Shown one piece after another: positions 28,396 to 36,849 of a stretch of 64,000 nt of DNA. Position 1 is the stretch's first letter. Every line of letters starts with the position of its first letter. Under the pieces are notes generated by a model. The model was not told the DNA's origin, did not search any database, and worked only from the letters and a program-made list of their open reading frames with translations. The stretch spans positions 1 through 64,000 of the forward strand of contig CBFIHZ010000009.1 in the NCBI GenBank assembly GCA_965662545.1, written 5' to 3'. Made by a program: the position numbers and the translations under genes. The DNA is from CPC320 sp002684375. GTDB lineage: Bacteria > Pseudomonadota > Alphaproteobacteria > Rhodobacterales > Rhodobacteraceae.

Positions 28396-29247
28396 TCAGA
28401 CCCCCGCGATGTCGTCTTTGAAGCGGGGATCGATGCTGTCGCGTAACGCATCACCCACAAGGTTCATCGAAAATACCGACACCACAATGAGCATGCCGGG
28501 ATAGATCAGCAGCCAAGGCGCGCGGGTTATATAAATACGTTCTTCTGACAGCATATTGCCCCAACTTGGCACCTCTGGGGGAAGACCGAGGCCAAGAAAA
28601 TCAAGTGCGGCCGCCTGAAGCTGGGCGAAAGCAAAAATGAAACTGGCCTGCACCAACAAGGGAGACAGAAGGTTGGGCAAGATGTGGCGAAAGAGGATAG
28701 ATGAGTTCCCTGCGCCGGAACAAACAGCGGCATCAATAAATGTCTCGCCCTTCAATTTCAACGTCATACCGAAGAGTATACGGGCAGTTGTTGTGGCGTA
28801 GACGATACCTATCACAAGGACCGTATTGACCACGCTTCGTTCAAGCAGTGTAATTAAAACAAGCGCCATCAGCAGGGCAGGAAAAGCCATCAAGACATCG
28901 ACTGCCCGCATCAAAAAATGACCTAGGCGGGTAAAGTAGGCTGAAATCATACCGATCAATCCGCCACAAAAAAGAGCGACTAGGACGCTACCAACCCCAA
29001 TAATTACTGTCATTCGCGCACCATAAATCGCGCGCGAAAAGGTATCGCGTCCAAAGTGATCAGTACCAAACAGATTTGGCCAACCTGGCTCAGTCAAACG
29101 ACCAACCGGGTCAATCTCAAGCGGATCAAAAGGTGCAACAAGCGGCGCAATGATTGCAGCCACCACAATGAGGCAGAGCCAGAGGAAACCAGCCGTGGCA
29201 AGCTTGCGGCCAGCAAATGCATCGCGGAGAAAAATCAAAGTATTCAT
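28396..29247 (-). CDS. ABC transporter permease, DppC type
   Basis: 283 residues. N-terminal segment followed by the OppC-N region (PLVAPFDPLEIDPVGRL, LFGTDHFGRDTFSRAIYGAR) and the EAA loop CSGAGNSSILFRHILPNLLS. Overlaps the DppB-type gene by 4 bases. Confidence 0.92.
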   Translation of the reverse strand: MNTLIFLRDAFAGRKLATAGFLWLCLIVVAAIIAPLVAPFDPLEIDPVGRLTEPGWPNLFGTDHFGRDTFSRAIYGARMTVIIGVGSVLVALFCGGLIGMISAYFTRLGHFLMRAVDVLMAFPALLMALVLITLLERSVVNTVLVIGIVYATTTARILFGMTLKLKGETFIDAAVCSGAGNSSILFRHILPNLLSPLLVQASFIFAFAQLQAAALDFLGLGLPPEVPSWGNMLSEERIYITRAPWLLIYPGMLIVVSVFSMNLVGDALRDSIDPRFKDDIAGV

Positions 29248-30191
29248 TTCAGTGACACCCTGGGGTCCAAGCGTGCATAGGCAAGATCCACCAAAAGATT
29301 AATGATCATGTAAAGGACGACGATTACAAGAATCACACCCTGAATTACAGGATAGTCGCGGCGTAAAATCGACTGGACAACCAGACGCCCGATCCCCGGC
29401 AGCGAAAACACCGTTTCAGTTACCACGGCCTCCGAGATCAGTGCCGCAAATGTAAAGCCAAATGCCGCCGCAACAGCGATAAGCGCATTCCTGAAGACGT
29501 GTTTTATAGTTACACGGGCAGGGTGCAAGCCTTTGGCACGCGCCGTGCGAACGTGGTCTTCGCGAGCAACGTCCAACATAGATGAGCGTACCAAGCGGAC
29601 GATTAGAGCAGCGTTTGGGGCGGCTAAAGTGAGGCTTGGAAGAATTAAGTAGCGCAAATTAGTTATGCCGCCATCGTCTGACAGCGATGGAAATCCCGAG
29701 CTTGGGAACCACCCCAGCGTCACTGAAAAAATCATGATTAGGTAGAGGCCCAGCCAGAATGTTGGCATGGAGGCGGCGAGCATGGCGCCACTCGAGGTGA
29801 TTTGGTCAACCCAAGTGCCGTGTTTTGTGGCGGATAGAACTCCTATAGGTAAACCTATCAAGATGATCCAAAACATCGTCATTGACGCAAGCAAAATAGA
29901 TGTTTCGGCTCCGCTTCCTATGACTGCTAAAACTGGCTCACGAAAAAATATGGAAACGCCAAGATCACCCTGCAAGACATTGCCAAGCCACAAAAAGTAT
30001 TGGATCCAAAGTGGACGATCAAACCCCATTTCAGCAGAAAGCTGTGCGATTTCTTCAGGTGTAGCCGTATCCCCCAACAGGATCGCGGCAGGATCGCCCG
30101 GGATTAAGTGAACAAAAAGGAACACCAAAATCGAGGCTGCCAGAAGTGTCGGGATAAGCGTGAAGAGGCGCTTGACGGTGTAAGCGAGCAT
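29244..30191 (-). CDS. ABC transporter permease, DppB type
   Basis: 315 residues. Seen: FVHLIPGDPAAILLG at the start, the DppB-family LSAEMGFDRPLWIQYFLWLG and the EAA loop RTARAKGLHPARVTIKHVFR. ATG 30191 has GAGGTTG upstream. Preceded by a hairpin that separates it from the binding-protein gene. Confidence 0.92.
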   Translation of the reverse strand: MLAYTVKRLFTLIPTLLAASILVFLFVHLIPGDPAAILLGDTATPEEIAQLSAEMGFDRPLWIQYFLWLGNVLQGDLGVSIFFREPVLAVIGSGAETSILLASMTMFWIILIGLPIGVLSATKHGTWVDQITSSGAMLAASMPTFWLGLYLIMIFSVTLGWFPSSGFPSLSDDGGITNLRYLILPSLTLAAPNAALIVRLVRSSMLDVAREDHVRTARAKGLHPARVTIKHVFRNALIAVAAAFGFTFAALISEAVVTETVFSLPGIGRLVVQSILRRDYPVIQGVILVIVVLYMIINLLVDLAYARLDPRVSLK

Positions 30192-30224
30192 GTCAACCTC
30201 AATAAAAGAGAGCCAGCAGTCTAG

Positions 30225-30249
30225 CCCCCGCCATGCAACATGGCGAGGG
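30225..30249 (-). promoter_or_regulatory. intercistronic hairpin between binding protein and dppB
   Basis: Arms cgccatg (30229-30235) and catggcg (30239-30245) with a 3-base loop, extended outward by three further C-G pairs after one mismatch. It fills much of the 71-base gap. No long T tract on the minus strand, so stabiliser or partial terminator. Confidence 0.6.
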
Positions 30250-30262
30250 ACAGGGAGTGGTT

Positions 30263-31804
30263 TTATTTAGAGACATTCCAGAAGCTTGGCCAGATCAAAG
30301 TCTGTTCACCAAGTCCATTCAGTTTTGGAGAGGCGATATTGTAAGTATAGACATCGCCTGTTTTCATTGTTGGCACCTGCTCATAGATCAGAGCTTGAAT
30401 CTCACCCCAGATTGCCTGCCGTTCTGCAGGGTCCGAAGACGCCGTGAAACGATCTTTCAGCGCCTTCTTTTCTGGTGTTGCCCACCAGCCAGGATAGTTA
30501 TCGTTCATGACCGAAATCAGGATTGGATCCGGTACAAAACCGTGATGTGTAAAGAACAAATCCCACTGGTCAGGCTGTGCACGTTTCTCGATCAGGGTCG
30601 CCCAATCATAGACTTGTAGGTCAATATTAAATCCAGCCTGCGCAAGTTGTTTGGTGTAAACAATCGCACTGTCATAATGGAACGGATAGTTGGTTGAGAC
30701 CATAAACTTGATTGGTTGACCATCATAGCCGGCCGCTGCTGCCATTGACTTGGCTGCTTCGGCGTCCCCTTTGCTGTAGTTTTCTGTACCAGAAGTCGTG
30801 GCCCAAACGCTGCCTTGAGGGGCGAACGATCCATTTGCACGCCATAGGCCTTCAGGGCCAATCGCGACTTGTAAGGCGGGTGTTTTGTCGATTGCAGTTT
30901 GAATAGCGCGACGCAAAGCGAAGTTTTCTTTTAACGGACCGTCACTGGAGTTAAGAAAAACCAGACCGAAAATCGGCCCGCCATTCAGCATTGTTTTCAC
31001 ACCCGCGTCGGCATCCAATTCAGCAAACAAATCACCAGGAATGCTTTCGGCATAGTCATAATCACCGGCGCGAACACCCGCAACACGCGTGCCAACATCA
31101 GGCACTGGGATGAAACGCAACGTATCAAAGTCAGCTACGCGGGCGCCGCCATAGCCGTCGGCCTTGCCGTCGGGTGACGCGTAACCGTCAAAGCTCACTA
31201 GCTCGACGTAGCGGTTCGCTTCCCACGCATTAAACTTGTAAGGACCAGTCCCAATATAATTTTCCGGAGCGATTGGTTCTTTTGTAGCACCTGTCACAAC
31301 ACTGGCCGGATAGATCGCTGGCCCGCCGTTGATAAAGGCCATCAAGTTTTTCCAAGGGCCAAATGGTTCCTTCAGTTTTAGCGTAATCTCATAATCGCCT
31401 GTAGCTTCGACGCTATCAACGTGATCAAAGATCAAGCTGCCTCGAGAACCAAACTCGCCCCAACGCTGCAACGAGGCCAGAACATCGGCGGATGTCATTG
31501 CTTGACCGTTGTGAAACTGCACACCTTTGCGCAATCCAATCACGATGGTCTTTCCGTCCTCGGACACTGTTTCACCAGATGCCAGTAACGGGACCGGTGC
31601 ATTTGATCCGTTAAAGGTATACAAGCCCTCAAACATATGATGAGCAATGGTGGTGGCCAAATCAGAGGTAACCACCTGCTGGTCAAGGCTAGGTGGCTCG
31701 CCTACAGTCGCATATCGCAACATTCCATCAGCCAGCGCGCCCGTGGTTAGGGACATTAGCGCCCCTACCGCAAGGGCTGATTTCATCCATGTCTTCAGTT
31801 TCAT
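30263..31804 (-). CDS. ABC transporter solute-binding protein, family 5 (peptide type)
   Basis: 513 residues from ATG 31804, chosen because GGAGGAT precedes it and the signal peptide (MKLKTWMKSALAVGALMSL..., cleavage after ALA) begins here. Family 5 signature seen as FRRG-like segment GLRKGVQFHNGQAMTSADVL and FALRRAIQTAIDK. Periplasmic receptor of the importer; family members bind di- and oligopeptides, nickel, or opine-like compounds, so the ligand is open. Confidence 0.9.
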   Translation of the reverse strand: MKLKTWMKSALAVGALMSLTTGALADGMLRYATVGEPPSLDQQVVTSDLATTIAHHMFEGLYTFNGSNAPVPLLASGETVSEDGKTIVIGLRKGVQFHNGQAMTSADVLASLQRWGEFGSRGSLIFDHVDSVEATGDYEITLKLKEPFGPWKNLMAFINGGPAIYPASVVTGATKEPIAPENYIGTGPYKFNAWEANRYVELVSFDGYASPDGKADGYGGARVADFDTLRFIPVPDVGTRVAGVRAGDYDYAESIPGDLFAELDADAGVKTMLNGGPIFGLVFLNSSDGPLKENFALRRAIQTAIDKTPALQVAIGPEGLWRANGSFAPQGSVWATTSGTENYSKGDAEAAKSMAAAAGYDGQPIKFMVSTNYPFHYDSAIVYTKQLAQAGFNIDLQVYDWATLIEKRAQPDQWDLFFTHHGFVPDPILISVMNDNYPGWWATPEKKALKDRFTASSDPAERQAIWGEIQALIYEQVPTMKTGDVYTYNIASPKLNGLGEQTLIWPSFWNVSK

Positions 31805-31896
31805 TTCGTTATCCTCCACTGTCAGATTTTAGGGTTAAGTATTGCCTTAATGTAAGTTTCTTCCATTTTAATGCCTTTTTGTCAAATTTTATTGAA

Positions 31897-31913
31897 AATA
31901 ATACCATATTATT
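31897..31913. promoter_or_regulatory. probable RpiR-type operator
   Basis: Inverted repeat aataata-cca-tattatt in the 147-bp divergent promoter between the ABC operon and ridA. A second, imperfect pair flanks it: taatgtaagt at 31848-31857 and acttacattt at 31932-31941. The nearby RpiR regulator is the likely ligand. Confidence 0.5.
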
Positions 31914-31951
31914 GTATAAATTATGTAAATAACTTACATTTAGGAAGAAAT

Positions 31952-32350
31952 ATGAGCAATACCCCTATTGGAATCACCCGCTTCGATGGTGCAGATGCAG
32001 CGGCGGGCGGAACACCGCGCCCCTTCGCTAAAGCGGTTCGCGCAGGCGATTTTATTTACGTTTCAGGGCAGGTACCCACTGTCGAAGGCGAGGTTGTCTC
32101 AGGTGGCATCATCGCACAAACTGAAGCTGTTATGGAAAACATTATATCAGTTTTGAGCCTTGCTGATTGTGGCCTTGAGCATGTCGTAAAGGTCAGTGTG
32201 TGGCTTGATGATACCCGGGATTTCTCAAGCTTCAATTCTGTTTTTGCCAAATATTTTACGGCTCATCCACCTGCCCGCTCAACTGTACAAAGTGCGATCA
32301 TGGTTGACGCAAAGGTCGAAATGGACGTTGTTGCCTACAAACCTGAGTAA
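31952..32350 (+). CDS. RidA (YjgF/YER057c/UK114) family enamine/imine deaminase
   Basis: 132 residues. RidA proteins hydrolyse reactive enamines and imines made by PLP enzymes. Seen: GDFIYVSGQVPTVEGEVVSG, and the C-terminal PPARSTVQSAIMVDAKVEMD with the substrate-binding arginine in PARSTV. ATG 31952 is set by AGGAAG upstream; longer in-frame starts lie in the promoter. First gene divergent from the ABC operon, 16 bases before the RpiR gene. Probably a substrate-specific paralogue (Rid subgroup not decided), acting in breakdown of an amino acid-like compound. Confidence 0.88.
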   Translation: MSNTPIGITRFDGADAAAGGTPRPFAKAVRAGDFIYVSGQVPTVEGEVVSGGIIAQTEAVMENIISVLSLADCGLEHVVKVSVWLDDTRDFSSFNSVFAKYFTAHPPARSTVQSAIMVDAKVEMDVVAYKPE

Positions 32351-32366
32351 GAGACGAGCAAGCCCA

Positions 32367-33245
32367 ATGCCAAAAGTCATTGATATCATTTCACACATGC
32401 GCACGCTTGAAGGTATATTCCCCAAGCGCGAGCAGTTGGTTGCTGACTTTGTGCTGGCAAATCTTGAGGAGATTTCGTTTTTGTCACAGTACGAAATCGC
32501 GGGAGCTACTAAAGTTTCAGTGGCAACAGTAAACCGGTTTTGCACTACAATTGGGTGTGACGGGTTTCGCGACTTCCAGATTCGACTGGCGCAGAGCGTG
32601 GCCGTAAGCCTTCAATATCTTGGAGGGGCAAATGGCGATCGGTCTGAATCTGGCCAATTGGTTACGCAGGTTTTCAGCACGTTAGTTGACACGCTTACTC
32701 TGGCACGCAGACAGCTTGATGGAAAACTTATCGAAGCTGCAACAGACGCACTTGCCAATGCTCGACGCATCGCTTTTCTTGGTGTTGGAGGTGGTTCTGC
32801 TAACGTCGCTCGCGAAGGGGCCAATCGTTTTTTTCGACTCGGCATTCCTTCTGAGGCGCATGCCGACGGCTATTTGCAGCGGATGTTGGCGTCAACTTTT
32901 GCCGAGGGTGACGTGATTGTGGCGATTTCATCTAGCGGTCAACCAGACGAGCTATTGGACAGTGTTGCAATCGCCAAACAATATGGTGCTGTGACTATCA
33001 GCCTGACAAAAACGAACTCTGACCTTGCCAAGCTTGCTGATATTTCAATCCAGATTGATATTCCCGAAGATCAGGACATTTACAAACCCTCTGCATCCCG
33101 CCTTGTCTACATAGCGATTGTCGACGTGTTAGCGGCAGGTGCCGCAAGAAAACGACCTGAACGCGTCAAGGAAAACCTTCGACGCATTCGAACGTCTCTC
33201 GTCACTTTGTCTAAGGATTCAGGGCCGAAACCAATTGGCGATTGA
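32367..33245 (+). CDS. MurR/RpiR family transcriptional regulator
   Basis: 292 residues from ATG 32367. N-terminal helix-turn-helix (LSQYEIAGATKVSVATVNRF) and a C-terminal SIS domain (FLGVGGGSANVAREGANRFF, VIVAISSSGQPDELLDSVAI) that normally binds a phosphosugar or similar. Co-transcribed with ridA and divergent from the peptide importer, which it probably controls. The effector is unlikely to be a sugar given the neighbours. Confidence 0.9.
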   Translation: MPKVIDIISHMRTLEGIFPKREQLVADFVLANLEEISFLSQYEIAGATKVSVATVNRFCTTIGCDGFRDFQIRLAQSVAVSLQYLGGANGDRSESGQLVTQVFSTLVDTLTLARRQLDGKLIEAATDALANARRIAFLGVGGGSANVAREGANRFFRLGIPSEAHADGYLQRMLASTFAEGDVIVAISSSGQPDELLDSVAIAKQYGAVTISLTKTNSDLAKLADISIQIDIPEDQDIYKPSASRLVYIAIVDVLAAGAARKRPERVKENLRRIRTSLVTLSKDSGPKPIGD

Positions 33246-33580
33246 TGGTTGCCCCCAACATTTTCTTTGAGACAATTCCAGCCTTGGCTATATTTTCTTC
33301 GAACCTTTGCAAGCAGCCTCACGGGCGGCGGCGCAAAGACGCGCCAGCTGGATTTGTCGTGTAACGCTAAGCCTTTGATTGCAGGAAGGCTATTCATCGG
33401 GTTAAATCTCCTCGTCGGTACTTATTAGCCGCTAATTATCTTTGAGCAGAAAACGTCAGTCAAAATCAATGCTAGGCTCTGCAGTCCACAACCGACCACT
33501 GGCTTCGATCACATCGTTACTTTAGATTGGGAAATTTCATGTCGTACTTGTTAAAAATCATCGATCTTTCGGTTAACTAA
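33246..33580. other. intergenic, nothing recognised
   Basis: An open frame at 33107-33397 on the minus strand overlaps the regulator gene and shows no family features. No RNA gene or repeat seen. Confidence 0.35.
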
Positions 33581-33832
33581 TTAGCCAGACTCCCGCTGAT
33601 TAGAGCCATCTTTCAGCCAATTAATTTCAAGGGCGCCCGCCGCAAAAGCAGCGTCGGGCGTGGTGAAAGAGAATGTATTTTCTGGACCAAATGGAAACCG
33701 ACTATTATTGACTTTCAGATCGCGACGACACCCTTGTAACATTCCGGTAATCTCTGGCTTCAAACTATAAACAAGTTTGTCAAAGGCTATTACCACGAAA
33801 GTTTCCTTGGCGTTCATGCTATAAATGTTCAA
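33581..33832 (-). CDS. hypothetical protein, doubtful
   Basis: 83 residues starting MNIYSMNAKETFVVIAFDK; a second ATG is at residue 6. No motif, signal peptide or membrane segment, and no good ribosome site. It may be a fragment of a lost gene. Listed only because it is the sole open frame in this stretch. Confidence 0.25.
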   Translation of the reverse strand: MNIYSMNAKETFVVIAFDKLVYSLKPEITGMLQGCRRDLKVNNSRFPFGPENTFSFTTPDAAFAAGALEINWLKDGSNQRESG

Positions 33833-33891
33833 TCTTGAATAAAATAGACCCGCTAGGTTTTGAGACCAGCGAGCCCAGTGTCTTAGGTTAT

Positions 33892-34056
33892 TTAAGCGGA
33901 GGCGTCATTGCAGCTGCTACTCGCTTCATCCCAGCTCTTACCTGCCAGATCGCATTTTACTTTTTCTGCGCTGTGCGTAGCACAGTTTCCAGCAAATGCT
34001 ATGTTGCCTGTGAGCAGGCAGGTCGCGATTGCGATTACTCCGAAAACATTGTTCAT
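33892..34056 (-). CDS. small secreted cysteine-containing protein
   Basis: 54 residues. Signal peptide MNNVFGVIAIATCLLTGNIA with cleavage expected after AFA (residue 22); mature part about 32 residues with three cysteines (25, 35, 49) and the pattern CATHSAEKVKCDLAGKSWDE, then SCNDASA. AGAGGA lies 7 bases before the ATG. The C...C-x-x-GKSWD...C pattern recalls small exported proteins common in Roseobacter genomes whose function is unknown. No operon partner; surroundings are debris. Confidence 0.6.
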   Translation of the reverse strand: MNNVFGVIAIATCLLTGNIAFAGNCATHSAEKVKCDLAGKSWDEASSSCNDASA

Positions 34057-34189
34057 AGATTTTCCTCTGACTTACTGTTTATTAGGGGCAAATTAGTTCG
34101 CCTGTACAAAATTCAAGTGCGGCAGAATGGTTTATAATTCTTGCGGCGTTATTCTTGCGGGTCTGGCAGATTTTGCCGTTCAAACGGTA

Positions 34190-34275
34190 ACCCGCAATTT
34201 TAATGGGGTCCAGCAATATAATTCACGGGGCTGTTTTCAGTTTCATGACGGGTGTCAGTCCGCTGATGCCCATAT
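34190..34275. repeat. degenerate IS terminus
   Basis: attttaatggggtcc followed by aattcac and cagtttcatgacgggtg resembles the segment at about 13530-13610. The minus strand reads ISGLTPVMKLKTAP then stop, against ITSAMKLKMAT then stop there. Two diverged ends of one element family. Confidence 0.5.
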
Positions 34276-34377
34276 TGAGCTAGTCGTTGATTAAAGTCTC
34301 CTCAGATATTCTGCAAAGAAGTTTCTATTTTTGAGCATCACTAATTAAACGAGGATTCACATTGGAAATGATTTTCA

Positions 34378-34800
34378 AGATGACAGATTGAAAATGATAT
34401 CCTCGGTCACACCGTCGGGAAAATATTCCTAGTCATCATCATTACTCATATTTTTAAATGACATGACTTCAATGGTTGGCAAGTTGCTTTCGTGCATTTT
34501 ACCCGGGTCAACTCTTGTCTCAAATAACCGTTCCTCTGAGCCGCCAATTTTACTATTATAAACATGTAAGACAGTATTTTTATTTTTTGTTGCCGAGATC
34601 CGTAAACGTTCATTCAACTTTTTGGCTTGCTTAATCATGAATAGCTTTTGATAGAAACACGGCACCCGATTGGCTAATGGCTTCATGTCTCGCAACAAGC
34701 TTTACACCATCACCGTAAAGATTCTTACCCTCAACGATTATGTCGCCCGTGTTCAAACCAATGCAAAACTGTATCTGCGAAGTTCTTTTGGGCACAAAGA
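34378..34800 (-). pseudogene. class III adenylate/guanylate cyclase with TolB-like domain, decayed
   Basis: Minus strand reads FCIGLNTGDIIVEGKNLYGD then GVKLVARHEAISQSGAVFLS KAIHD, the catalytic end of a class III cyclase domain, and after stops and a frameshift NTVLHVYNSK, LPTIEVMSFKNMSNDDD, stop, EYFPDGVTEDIIFNLSS. The latter is the TolB-like segment (normally AVLPFxNMSxDPEQEYFxDGxxEDI) that follows the cyclase domain in common alphaproteobacterial cyclase-TPR proteins. At least three stops and one frameshift; N-terminus and TPR part are missing. Confidence 0.8.
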
Positions 34801-35010
34801 ATTACCAAAATTTTTCTCGATCAAACTTGGAAGGCATTTTGCCTACCTTTAATCCGCTTAATAAAATTGTTGAGCCAATTGTGGTCTGTGCTATGATGTC
34901 CGACACGTGAACAGAGGAGCATTCCACCCGAGCGGGGATGATGCCAGCTTTTATAACTTTTGCCTCTTCGCCTAAAGCTTGAGAGATAGTTGGACATAAA
35001 TACAGTTGAA

Positions 35011-35154
35011 ATGGGTAAGATAATAGCCTTTGGGATAATGTTTGTGCTACTCGTTGGCCTGCTGGGCTATACGGTTCTTTTCAACCCAGAGAGTGTAAGC
35101 TTCGCGCCGGATTCAAAACGTAACTTTGGCCACAGAGGTAATTTTAAAAACTGA
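35011..35154 (+). CDS. small single-pass membrane protein
   Basis: 47 residues, MGKIIAFGIMFVLLVGLLGY then TVLFNPESVSFAPDSKRNFG and a basic tail. One strong hydrophobic segment (residues 4-24) and a polar C-terminus. The ribosome site is weak. Could be a real small protein or chance; not linked to any neighbour. Confidence 0.4.
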   Translation: MGKIIAFGIMFVLLVGLLGYTVLFNPESVSFAPDSKRNFGHRGNFKN

Positions 35155-35407
35155 GCTCCATTTTCTTCAATTAAGAATTAGGTGGAAGTCGTTGGTAGTT
35201 CTTTCGATAACCTTTTAAGTGTTTTTATGCTGGGCATATTTGTTTGGCAAAGCCCGCAGTTTATCAGCATCTAAGCCTGTTAATATTCGAAATAGCGTCC
35301 ATGTCCGCCGCAAGCATACAGAAGACCCCCTGTGTATTGGTGTGATTTGAGGTGCAATTATTGCGCGAAGCTGGCGATGTGGCTGGCGCGATATGAGGGT
35401 TTTATAG

Positions 35408-35785
35408 ATGAGCAAGCGACGGGGTGGGCGTGGTTCCAAATACCCCGATGAGTTCAAACGGCGGCTCGTGGCGGAGAGCCATGGTGATGGTGTGAGTGTT
35501 CTGACGGTCTCGCGGCGTCATGGGGTGCCGACGAACCGAATTTACGCGTGGCGCGGCGATGCGCGGTTACTGCCGGCGGCGTCTGATGATGCCGGGTTCA
35601 TATCAGTCGAGATTTCTGGCGGCGATCATAATGCGGCGGCTGTGCAGCCAGCAGCGCAGCCAACGAGCATTCCAACATCCTCAGCTCGGATTGAGATCAC
35701 GTTGGAGAACGGGCGCAAGCTGAGCGTGAGCGACGGTGTTGATGCGGGCTTTGTGCTGGAACTGGCGCGCGGGTTGGCGGCATGA
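35408..35785 (+). CDS. tnpA: IS66-family accessory protein TnpA
   Basis: 125 residues, complete. The N-terminal helix-turn-helix YPDEFKRRLVAESHGDGVSV then RRHGVPTNRIYAWRGDARLL is the IS66 OrfA type, and the C-terminal ARIEITLENGRKLSVSDGVD matches it as well. Its stop overlaps the start of tnpB, as in intact elements. The rest of the element is broken. Confidence 0.85.
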   Translation: MSKRRGGRGSKYPDEFKRRLVAESHGDGVSVLTVSRRHGVPTNRIYAWRGDARLLPAASDDAGFISVEISGGDHNAAAVQPAAQPTSIPTSSARIEITLENGRKLSVSDGVDAGFVLELARGLAA

Positions 35786-35967
35786 TCCTTGTTCTTGCGG
35801 ATGCGAAGATCTGGCTCGCAGCAGGTGTCACGGACATGCGGTGTGGGTTTAATGGTCTTGCGGCACAGACAGAACTGGTTCTGGTGGGCGATCCATACTC
35901 AGGCCATCTGTTTTTATTCCGCGGACGGCGTGGCGATCAGATCAAGATGCTCTGGTGGGATTGCCAA
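35782..35967 (+). pseudogene. IS66-family TnpB, truncated
   Basis: About 60 of 115 residues: MILVLADAKIWLAAGVTDMR, then HLFLFRGRRGDQIKMLWWDC. At the point where KRLxxGRF is expected the sequence turns into an IS256 transposase in another frame. Confidence 0.8.
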
Positions 35968-36333
35968 GGGCTTATCTGCCAATACCGTGTCGCGGCTCAT
36001 GGGCGAATGGGCTAAGGAATACGACGGCTGGAGAGAAGAAGCACCGGACGATGAACCCTTGGTCTACATCTGGGCCGATGGTGTTCACATCGGCCTTTGG
36101 GGCGAGAACGACAAGCTCTGCGCCCTTGTGATTGTTGGTGTGACGGCTCGTGGTCAGAAACGGTTGCTGGCAATCGAAGATGGGGTGCGCGAGTCGACAC
36201 AAAGCTGGCGTGAGGTTCTGCTCAGCCTCAAAAGCCGTGGCATGAACGCACCAAAACAGACCATTGGGGACGGTGCCATGGGGTTCTGGGCCGCCATGGA
36301 TGAAGTCTATCCCACAACGCGGCACCATTTTCC
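35968..36333 (+). pseudogene. IS256-family (mutator) transposase, internal fragment
   Basis: Frame reads GLSANTVSRLMGEWAKEYDG, VYIWADGVHIGLWGENDKL, IEDGVRESTQSWREVLLSLK, GDGAMGFWAAMDEVYPTTRH. This covers the first catalytic aspartate region (YIWADGVH) and the second (GDGAMGFW) but both ends are gone. A plausible N-terminal part of the same family lies at 44618. Confidence 0.82.
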
Positions 36334-36849
36334 CTTACTAGCATTGTTGATAACACAGCCAATTCCTTTGACCAATTCCCAGTTTTTTAAAATAAGTGGA
36401 TGGATTATGAACGTTTGCCCTCGAATTGATTTTGTAGCAGTGGTTGAAAAGAACCGCCTGACAACATCCTGAACACGGGCGGAATACGGGAAGTCGGTTC
36501 GGTAATGAGCAGGCCAGTGCGTTTATATATAGACGCAAATTACAGCTGGTTGGAGAATGTCGGCGGCATCTGATATCATTGTATTCGACCGCAATCGGAC
36601 GTGAAAAGTTACTCTCTAGTTTCAATTTTTAGGCAGCTTTATTCAATCCCGATGACCAATTGTTACATTGCGGGTCATTAAATAATCAATTGAGCCCTAT
36701 CAATTTGGACAACTACGCCCGGATCTCTGACTAAATTAATTAATTTTTTTGCATTTACGGACAGCCCAGCAAAAAGATTATAGGTGAACACAGGGAATCA
36801 TGGAAAAATGCTCGGGGGTACAATTTATAAATTTGGGATAGATTATCGG
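36334..36849. other. intergenic, unassigned
   Basis: About 500 bases with no recognisable coding, RNA or IS end. Likely IS-derived or decayed sequence between the IS256 fragment and the LysR gene. Confidence 0.4.

Noticed and set aside
33107..33397. 96-codon open frame on the minus strand
   Set aside because: Overlaps the RpiR gene on the other strand over 140 bases, no family likeness.
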